Shown here in pieces: positions 8,379-12,797 of a stretch of DNA of 12,797 nucleotides. The notes under the pieces were generated by a model. The model did no database searches, was not told the origin of the DNA, and saw only the letters and a program-made list of their open reading frames with translations. The DNA is from an uncultured Flavobacteriales bacterium (lineage in GTDB: Bacteria; Bacteroidota; Bacteroidia; Flavobacteriales_D; SKUL01), in contig CALDPJ010000329.1 in the NCBI GenBank assembly GCA_937911795.1, forward strand, positions 1 to 12,797. The letters run 5' to 3'. Position 1 is the first letter of the stretch. Each line of letters opens with the position of its first letter. The position numbers and the translations under genes were made by a program.

Positions 8379-8924
8379 TTAAGCTTTCTGCTCATCCATC
8401 AAAATGAGCGCGAAAACAGCATAATTTAAAATATCCAGATAATTTGCTTCCAATCCCTCTGAAATCAACGTTTTTCCATCGTTGTCTTCAATCTGCTTTA
8501 CGCGCAATAATTTCATCAATATCAAATCGGTGATGGACGACACGCGCATCGATCGCCACGCTTCACCGTAATCGTGGTTTTTGTTGCTCATCAGGTCGTG
8601 AGCATCACCGGCAATTACATTGTAAAAAGTCTCCGCTTCTTCGGGACTCATTTTCAGATTTGCCTTTCCATTCAACCTCAACTGCACAACTGCCATGATG
8701 CAGTAATTGATGATTCCCACAAATTCGTCGCGGGCATTTTCGTTGACTTTGCTCGTGCCTTTGAGCTGGATGGTGCGAATGCGATTGGCCTTGATGTAAA
8801 TCTGATCGGTGAGTGAACTCGTTCGCAGGATTCTCCAGGCGCTGCCGTAATCTTTCATTTTGGTGAGAAAGATGTTGCGGCATTCGTCGATGATTCCGTT
8901 GAATTGTTCCGTGGTATTACTCAT
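8379..8924 (-). CDS. DUF1599 protein with two tandem copies of the domain
   Basis: This 181-residue cytoplasmic protein is predicted to be all-helical. It is an internal duplication: residues 8-83 and 99-176 align at an offset of 93-94 residues. Each half carries a DYG-AWR signature (KDYGSAWR at 24-31, HDYGEAWR at 117-124), then SS-TD (36-40, 129-133), a helix with Lys/Arg at its end (IKANRIRTIQ, LMKLLRVKQI), and a closing helix with NY (IINYCIMAVV, ILNYAVFALI). DUF1599 has been linked by comparative genomics to nucleotide modification in some contexts, but there is no modification gene here and no function can be assigned. The ATG at 8924-8922 faces folP, leaving almost no intergenic space. 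The gene appears to lead a block with the DoxX-like gene. I am confident of the family and unsure of the role. Confidence 0.9.
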   Translation of the reverse strand: MSNTTEQFNGIIDECRNIFLTKMKDYGSAWRILRTSSLTDQIYIKANRIRTIQLKGTSKVNENARDEFVGIINYCIMAVVQLRLNGKANLKMSPEEAETFYNVIAGDAHDLMSNKNHDYGEAWRSMRVSSITDLILMKLLRVKQIEDNDGKTLISEGLEANYLDILNYAVFALILMDEQKA

Positions 8925-8932
8925 TATCTTTG
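8925..8932 (+). promoter_or_regulatory. Candidate -7 promoter box for folP
   Basis: TATCTTTG matches TAnnTTTG exactly. A TTG at 8904-8906 lies 18 bp upstream, close to the usual -33 spacing. Transcription would start near 8939, downstream of the TTG codon at 8930 and upstream of the GTG at 8957, which favours the GTG as the folP start. The -33 part would lie inside the first codons of the DUF1599 gene on the other strand. Confidence 0.5.
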
Positions 8933-8956
8933 ACGCTTAATTCAGAATTTTTCGCC

Positions 8957-9820
8957 GTGAAAGATACATTTTTTGTTCCGCGACCATCGATCAACTGCCG
9001 CGGGTTTCTACTCGATTTTTCAACACCACGCGTGATGGGAATTCTGAATGCCACTCCCGATTCTTTTTACACGCGCGGAAGAAACTCTGCGGCAACTGAA
9101 TTGACTGAACTTGCAGATCAGATGCTGAAGGATGGTGCGGATTTGCTCGACATCGGCGGCTACTCCTCCCGACCCGGCGCGGAGGATATTTCGGAGCAGG
9201 AAGAGATCAACCGGGTGGTTCCGGTGATTGAATCGGTTTTGGAAAAACATCCGGATGCTATTATTTCGGTGGATACTTTTCGCGCCCGCGTGGCAGAAAA
9301 AGCGTTAAATGCCGGAGCCGCAATCATCAACGACATCAGCGGAGGAACCATTGACAGCGAGCTGACTGACGTGGTGATCGAAAACAATGTTCCGTATGTG
9401 TTGATGCACATGCGTGGTACGCCGCAAACCATGGCTCAGCACACTGACTATGACGATGTGCTTCAGGATGTAATGACCACCCTTTCGGAAAAGATCAACC
9501 GGCTGCGCGAAAAAGGTGTTGCTGATATCATTGTAGATCCGGGTTTTGGTTTTGCGAAAAAGCGATCACAAAGTTTTCATTTACTGAATAAACTTGAGGT
9601 TTTTAAAGTGTTGAATTGCCCGGTGCTGGTGGGTATTTCGCGCAAGTCTATGATTTCAAAAACCCTCGGTATCACCGCAGAAGAATCGCTCAACGGCAGC
9701 ACGGTGCTGCATACTATTTCTTTGCAAAAAGGAGCAAATATTTTACGCGTTCACGATGTAAAGGAAGCCGTGCAGGCGGTGCGGTTGTGGGAGAAGGTGA
9801 ATGCAAAATTTCCGGCGTAG
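8957..9820 (+). CDS. folP: Dihydropteroate synthase
   Basis: The enzyme joins 6-hydroxymethyl-7,8-dihydropterin diphosphate to p-aminobenzoate to make dihydropteroate, and it is the classical sulfonamide target. Motifs in order: MGILNATPDSF (pterin diphosphate loop 1), DIGGYSSRPGAE (loop 2), SVDTF, INDISGG, VLMHMRGTPQTM, DPGFGFAKK (pterin pocket Lys and Asp), GISRKSM (diphosphate and p-aminobenzoate contacts) and a final RVHDV. Nothing essential is missing. From the GTG at 8957 the product is 287 residues and starts with a KDTFF...INCRG lead-in, which I recall from flavobacterial homologues. The frame is open to a TTG at 8930 (296 residues), but a promoter box overlaps that codon, so I prefer the GTG. 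It is divergent from the DUF1599 gene. Many Bacteroidota carry the diadenylate cyclase gene cdaA next to folP; here a repeat-bearing gap and a TonB receptor follow. Confidence 0.95.
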   Translation: MKDTFFVPRPSINCRGFLLDFSTPRVMGILNATPDSFYTRGRNSAATELTELADQMLKDGADLLDIGGYSSRPGAEDISEQEEINRVVPVIESVLEKHPDAIISVDTFRARVAEKALNAGAAIINDISGGTIDSELTDVVIENNVPYVLMHMRGTPQTMAQHTDYDDVLQDVMTTLSEKINRLREKGVADIIVDPGFGFAKKRSQSFHLLNKLEVFKVLNCPVLVGISRKSMISKTLGITAEESLNGSTVLHTISLQKGANILRVHDVKEAVQAVRLWEKVNAKFPA

Positions 9821-9851
9821 CTCGCGCTTGCAGCGGTTGCGAGGGGCTACG
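9816..9851 (+). terminator. Hairpin overlapping the folP stop codon
   Basis: CGTAGC (9816-9821) can pair with GCTACG (9846-9851), and inside it TCGC (9822-9825) with GCGA (9839-9842), leaving a GGG bulge on the 3' side. The stop codon TAG lies in the stem. There is no T run after it, so it is not a standard intrinsic terminator. It may stabilise the folP 3' end or assist termination. Only the pairing is seen; the role is inferred. Confidence 0.35.
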
Positions 9852-9857
9852 ACCACC

Positions 9858-9886
9858 CTCCAGAACATTCCCCTCCCATTTCTTTT
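9858..9886 (+). repeat. Outer direct repeat, copy A
   Basis: This 29-bp element begins CTCCAGAACATTCCCC and matches 10124-10152 at 26 of 29 positions by my count. The two copies flank the pair of larger repeats between them. It lies in the 417-bp interval 9821-10237, which contains no gene: no reading frame there looks coding, and the interval holds the folP hairpin, these repeats and the receptor promoter. Confidence 0.75.
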
Positions 9887-9901
9887 GCTCTATGCTACTG
9901 C

Positions 9902-10000
9902 GGTCTATATGCGCTCTACGCTAAACTTTGGGTCTTAGAATCTTCGTGGCAAAAAAGAACTGGCATTCACAATGAAAAAATTTGCCACAAAGTCGCGAAG
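9902..10000 (+). repeat. Inner tandem repeat, copy B (hairpin-forming, period-8 arms)
   Basis: This 99-bp unit starts GGTCTATATGCGCTCTACGC and recurs at 10010 with a period of 108 bp, six substitutions and a 2-nt gap. It carries an imperfect inverted repeat: the left arm 9926-9953 and the right arm 9981-10008, the latter running 8 bp into the spacer, pair at 21 of 28 positions with GTGGCAAA/TTTGCCAC at the centre. Each arm is three successive octamers of the form CTTnGnGn or a close relative: CTTTGGGT, CTTAGAAT, CTTCGTGG on the left, and CTTTGTGC, CTTCGCGA, CTTTGTGG on the complement of the right. Similar CTTTGTG/GCCACAAAG strings are, from memory, common between genes in Bacteroidota. This is probably a dispersed palindromic repeat, and its transcript could form a 3'-end hairpin for folP. 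Confidence 0.85.
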
Positions 10001-10009
10001 GCACAAAGA

Positions 10010-10106
10010 GGTCTATATGCACTCTACGCTAAACTTTGGGTCTTAGAGCCTTCGTGGCAAAAAAAAACTGGAATTCACAATGAAAAACTGCCACAAAGTC
10101 GCGAAG
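10010..10106 (+). repeat. Inner tandem repeat, copy B'
   Basis: This second copy of the 99-bp unit is 97 bp long. Its left arm, 10034-10061, is made of CTTTGGGT, CTTAGAGC and CTTCGTGG and is closer to the octamer pattern than copy B. The right arm is shortened: it stops after GCGAAG and lacks the GCACAAAG extension present after copy B. The central GTGGCA/TGCCAC pairing is kept, so the hairpin should still form. Confidence 0.85.
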
Positions 10107-10123
10107 CATTTTCATGAAGACTT

Positions 10124-10152
10124 CTCCAAAACATTCCCCACCCATTTCTGTT
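10124..10152 (+). repeat. Outer direct repeat, copy A'
   Basis: This element begins CTCCAAAACATTCCCC and is the partner of the copy at 9858-9886, 266 bp away. Its position after copy B' gives the nested order A-B-B'-A'. It is too long to be an ordinary target-site duplication and too diverged to be a recent one. Confidence 0.75.
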
Positions 10153-10199
10153 CTGTAATAGCAGCACCCAAAGCATTCCTCTTAATACCTAACTTACCT

Positions 10200-10207
10200 T
10201 AATTTTG
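10200..10207 (+). promoter_or_regulatory. Candidate -7 promoter box for the TonB-dependent receptor gene
   Basis: TAATTTTG fits the Bacteroidota TAnnTTTG consensus and lies 30 bp upstream of the receptor ATG, giving a leader of about 24 nt. I see no good -33 TTTG at the right distance, so strength or activator dependence cannot be judged. It lies downstream of the repeat cluster, so the receptor operon can be transcribed independently of folP. Confidence 0.45.
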
Positions 10208-10237
10208 TGTGCCTGAATCAAAACGCGCTGCTGATCA

Positions 10238-12652
10238 ATGACCGAAAGAACATTTGCCTTTGTCTTTTTCCTGTTGTTTTTTTCATTGCTGCCCGAAATT
10301 GTGTTCTGCCAGGAAAATTACACCATCAGCGGGTATGTGAGCGACGGCCAGAGCGGAGAAAACCTGATCAATGCGAATGTGTACATCAAAGAACTCACCT
10401 CCGGAACCACCACCAACTCCAGCGGTTTTTATTCTTTTCAAATTGAAGCGGGAGATTATACACTGGTCGCATCTTTTACCGGATACGAGCGCTTCGAACA
10501 GAAACTGGAATTCGGCGAAAACCGCAAATTGCGCATCAATATTTCTCTGAATCCGCACACGTTGGACGAAGTGAAAATCACCGCCGACCGCGACCGAAAT
10601 ACGAACAGCGTGCAAATGGGCGAAATCAATCTCGAAGTTCAGGAAATTAAAAAAATTCCGGCCTTTCTCGGTGAAGTCGATGTACTAAAAACCATTCAGC
10701 TTTTGCCCGGCGTTCAGTCTGCCGGCGAAGGAAATACCGGCTTTTACGTGCGTGGTGGCGGTCCCGATCAAAACCTGATCCTGCTCGACGATGCGGTGGT
10801 TTACAACGCCTCTCACCTCTTCGGATTCTTCTCGGTATTCAATGCCGACGCCGTAAAAGACATCAATCTTATCAAAGGTGGAATTCCGGCAGAATACGGA
10901 GGAAGACTGGCATCGGTGCTCGAAGTAACGATGAACGAAGGCAACAACCAGGAATTCCACGGCGAGGGCGGAATCGGATTGATCGCCTCGCGACTTACCC
11001 TTGAAGGACCGATTCAAAAAGGCAAAAGTTCGTTTCTGGTGAGCGGAAGACGCACCTACATTGATGTTCTCACCAAACCTTTTATCCCGAAAGATTCTCC
11101 GTTCGCCGGGTCCGGATACTACTTCTACGACCTCAACGGAAAAGTCAACTACCGCTTCAGCGACAAAGACCGCATTTCGGTATCAGGTTATTTTGGTCGC
11201 GATGCTTTCACCTTCAACAGCAACGCCGCCGACGTCACCTTCGACATCCAGTGGGGAAACGGAATGCTCGCTGCAGACTGGACGCACCTTTTCAGCGATC
11301 AACTTTTCAAAAAAACGGTGATCAGCCACACGGCATATGATTTTGAATTCGGCGGAACACAGGAAGATTTCAACATTCAGCTCTATTCCAAAATCCGCGA
11401 TTACAGCGCCAAAAGCCACTTCACGTGGTATCCCGATATCCGCCACGAAGTGAAATTCGGAGTGGATTACACTTTTCACAACTTTATGCCCAATAACGCC
11501 ACCGCTACGCAGGGAGCAACGGTTTTTGATCTGGGCGAGGAACAACAGTTCTTTGCACACGAAGCAGCGGTTTTTATTCAGGATGAATGGGATATCACCG
11601 ACATGTTTGCCGTCAACGCCGGAATTCGCATTTCGGGTTTTCAGCACACGGGGCCGTTTACCCGCTTTCTGGTAGATGAAAACGGACAAAAAACCGACAC
11701 GATCCGGTACAGTCGCGGAGAGAATATCAGAACCTACGGTGGTATTGAGCCAAGAATTTCTGCGCGATTAAAGCTCAACACCCGCTCTTCAATCAAAGCC
11801 GCTTTCACCCAAAATTACCAGTATGTTCACCTGGTTTCGATTTCGGCAGTTTCGTTGCCTACGGATGTCTGGCTACCCACCACATCGATTGTCGAACCGC
11901 AACTCGGACGGCAGTACAACATCGGCTACTTCAGAAATTTTGCACTGAATAAATACGAAGCTTCGGCCGAAGTTTATTATAAAACAATGGATAACCTGGT
12001 GGAATACCGCGAGGGAACTAATCCCGAAGACGGTGTGAACAACAACGAGGACAATCTGCTGACATTTGGTTCGGGAAGATCGTATGGAATCGAGTTGTTT
12101 TTTAAGAAGCGCTACGGAAAAACTACCGGTTGGATCGGCTACACGCTCAGCAAAACCGACCGGGTCTTTGAGGACATCAACAACGGCGAACGGTATCCTG
12201 CAAAATTTGATCGGCGACACGATCTTTCTTTAGTGATCATGCACGAATTCAGCGAGCGGTTTTCCATCTCCGGAACATTCGTTTACGCCACCGGAAATGC
12301 CATCACCTTACCAGTCGGAAGATATTTTATGGAGAACCAATTGGTGAGTATTTATGGCCCGAGGAATGAAGTACGTATGGCAGCGTATCACCGGATGGAT
12401 CTGAGCGCGACCTATTATTTCAAAAAATATAAAACGCGAATCAACGAAGAAACCGGTGAGGAAATTCAGAAGAAAAAACGGATTCAAAGCAGTTTGACTT
12501 TGGCTGTTTATAACGCCTACAGCAGGATGAATCCTTACTTCTATTATTTCGCCTCCGACGGTAATTTTTCCGACGGAACTTTTGCCCTCAGCGCGCGGCA
12601 AGTTTCGCTGTTCCCGATTTTACCTTCACTCACATGGAATTTTGAATTTTAA
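10238..12652 (+). CDS. TonB-dependent outer-membrane receptor with carboxypeptidase-regulatory-like N-terminal domain
   Basis: This 804-residue protein should import an unknown ligand across the outer membrane using TonB energy. Residues 1-24 are a signal peptide (FAFVFFLLFFSLLP, cleavage near FC before QEN). Residues 27-105 form a carboxypeptidase-D-regulatory-like beta sandwich (TISGYVSDGQSGENLINANV, then SGFYSF and LVASFTGYE). The plug is at about 135-235, with LLPGVQSAGEG, FYVRGGGPDQNLILLDD (169-185), HLFGFFSVFNADAV and GGIPAEYGGRLASVLEV. The remainder is a 22-strand-type barrel rich in aromatic/Gly strands and ends in a terminal Phe (TWNFEF), as expected for outer-membrane insertion. The LDEV-ITA stretch at 109-116 resembles the linker before the plug and may hold the TonB box. 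It differs from SusC-like receptors, and its partner 3 bp downstream is a DUF4249-type lipoprotein rather than SusD. Substrate unknown. Confidence 0.95.
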   Translation: MTERTFAFVFFLLFFSLLPEIVFCQENYTISGYVSDGQSGENLINANVYIKELTSGTTTNSSGFYSFQIEAGDYTLVASFTGYERFEQKLEFGENRKLRINISLNPHTLDEVKITADRDRNTNSVQMGEINLEVQEIKKIPAFLGEVDVLKTIQLLPGVQSAGEGNTGFYVRGGGPDQNLILLDDAVVYNASHLFGFFSVFNADAVKDINLIKGGIPAEYGGRLASVLEVTMNEGNNQEFHGEGGIGLIASRLTLEGPIQKGKSSFLVSGRRTYIDVLTKPFIPKDSPFAGSGYYFYDLNGKVNYRFSDKDRISVSGYFGRDAFTFNSNAADVTFDIQWGNGMLAADWTHLFSDQLFKKTVISHTAYDFEFGGTQEDFNIQLYSKIRDYSAKSHFTWYPDIRHEVKFGVDYTFHNFMPNNATATQGATVFDLGEEQQFFAHEAAVFIQDEWDITDMFAVNAGIRISGFQHTGPFTRFLVDENGQKTDTIRYSRGENIRTYGGIEPRISARLKLNTRSSIKAAFTQNYQYVHLVSISAVSLPTDVWLPTTSIVEPQLGRQYNIGYFRNFALNKYEASAEVYYKTMDNLVEYREGTNPEDGVNNNEDNLLTFGSGRSYGIELFFKKRYGKTTGWIGYTLSKTDRVFEDINNGERYPAKFDRRHDLSLVIMHEFSERFSISGTFVYATGNAITLPVGRYFMENQLVSIYGPRNEVRMAAYHRMDLSATYYFKKYKTRINEETGEEIQKKKRIQSSLTLAVYNAYSRMNPYFYYFASDGNFSDGTFALSARQVSLFPILPSLTWNFEF

Positions 12653-12655
12653 CCA

Positions 12656-12797
12656 ATGAAACAGATTCTCACTTTTTGGATGATAGCGGCTATGTTGGCA
12701 ATAATTGTTCAGGCCTGTGAAAAAGAAGTGGATGTGGAAATTCCGCCGATTGATGCGCAGGTAGTGGTGGAAGGATCGATTGAACCCGGTCAGCCGC
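12656..12797 (+). CDS. DUF4249-type lipoprotein (first 47 codons, cut by the window end)
   Basis: The reading frame starts at an ATG 3 bp after the receptor stop and stays open to the window edge. It begins with a lipoprotein signal peptide (MKQILTFWMIAAMLAIIVQA) and a lipidated Cys at residue 21 (lipobox VQAC). After the Cys comes EKEVDVEIPP, then QVVVEGSIEPGQP, which is the usual opening of DUF4249 proteins as I know them. These are commonly encoded directly downstream of TonB-dependent receptors of this type in Bacteroidota. The acidic/Lys residues right after the Cys resemble the surface-export signals of Bacteroidota lipoproteins, so it may sit on the outside of the cell as the receptor's partner. 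The family call rests on a short stretch; the operon link is strong. Confidence 0.8.
   Translation, partial: MKQILTFWMIAAMLAIIVQACEKEVDVEIPPIDAQVVVEGSIEPGQP

Noticed and set aside
8930..8956. TTG at 8930 as the folP start.
   Set aside because: It overlaps an exact TAnnTTTG box that would place transcription start downstream of it, and the remembered homologue N-terminus fits the GTG at 8957; kept only as an alternative.
9902..10106. Tandem repeats considered as a CRISPR array.
   Set aside because: Only two copies of about 99 bp exist, the repeats themselves form long hairpins, the spacer is 9 bp, and no cas genes are present.
9858..10152. The outer repeats A and A' considered as target-site duplications of an insertion sequence.
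   Set aside because: They are 29 bp, differ at three positions, and there is no transposase or terminal inverted repeat just inside them.
10238..12797. Receptor and lipoprotein considered as a SusC/SusD polysaccharide utilisation pair.
   Set aside because: The receptor is shorter (804 residues) than typical SusC proteins, and the lipoprotein start matches DUF4249, not SusD; no glycoside hydrolase is in the window.

Overview
The window comes from a member of the Bacteroidota, most likely a Flavobacteriales-type lineage. The evidence is a TonB-dependent receptor with a carboxypeptidase-regulatory-like N-terminal domain followed directly by a DUF4249-type lipoprotein, a BT_3928-type DoxX/thioredoxin-like membrane protein, a DUF1599 protein, promoter-like TAnnTTTG boxes, and weak or absent Shine-Dalgarno sites. 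I cannot name the genus.

Layout. Positions 1-8924 are read leftwards. In transcription order they hold a tandem-duplicated DUF1599 protein (8924-8379), a DoxX/BT_3928-type membrane protein (8312-6774), an unusually long OppB/DppB-type ABC permease that starts at TTG three bases after the preceding stop (6770-5457), a 142-bp gap with a good promoter box, triosephosphate isomerase tpiA (5314-4550), ribosomal protein L11 methyltransferase prmA (4537-3707), and the first 1234 codons of a giant exported beta-rich protein of unknown function (3703 to beyond position 1). Gaps are 3 and 12 bp in the tpiA-prmA-giant group and 3 bp between the DoxX-like gene and the permease, so two co-transcribed blocks are likely.

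Positions 8930-12797 are read rightwards: dihydropteroate synthase folP, divergent from the DUF1599 gene with almost no intergenic space; a 417-bp gene-free interval holding a nested repeat structure (A-B-B'-A') with hairpin-forming, period-8 arms; the TonB-dependent receptor (10238-12652); and, 3 bp later, the start of its DUF4249 lipoprotein partner, cut by the window end.

How the genes fit together. tpiA (glycolysis), folP (folate) and prmA (ribosomal protein methylation) are housekeeping genes; the DUF1599-DoxX-tpiA neighbourhood is, from memory, conserved in Bacteroidota, and here the permease sits inside it. The receptor/lipoprotein pair is a likely outer-membrane uptake unit of unknown substrate. 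No tRNA, rRNA, CRISPR array, insertion sequence or phage gene was seen. The items most worth following up are the giant exported protein, the composite repeat after folP, and the permease with its unusual start and extra segments.
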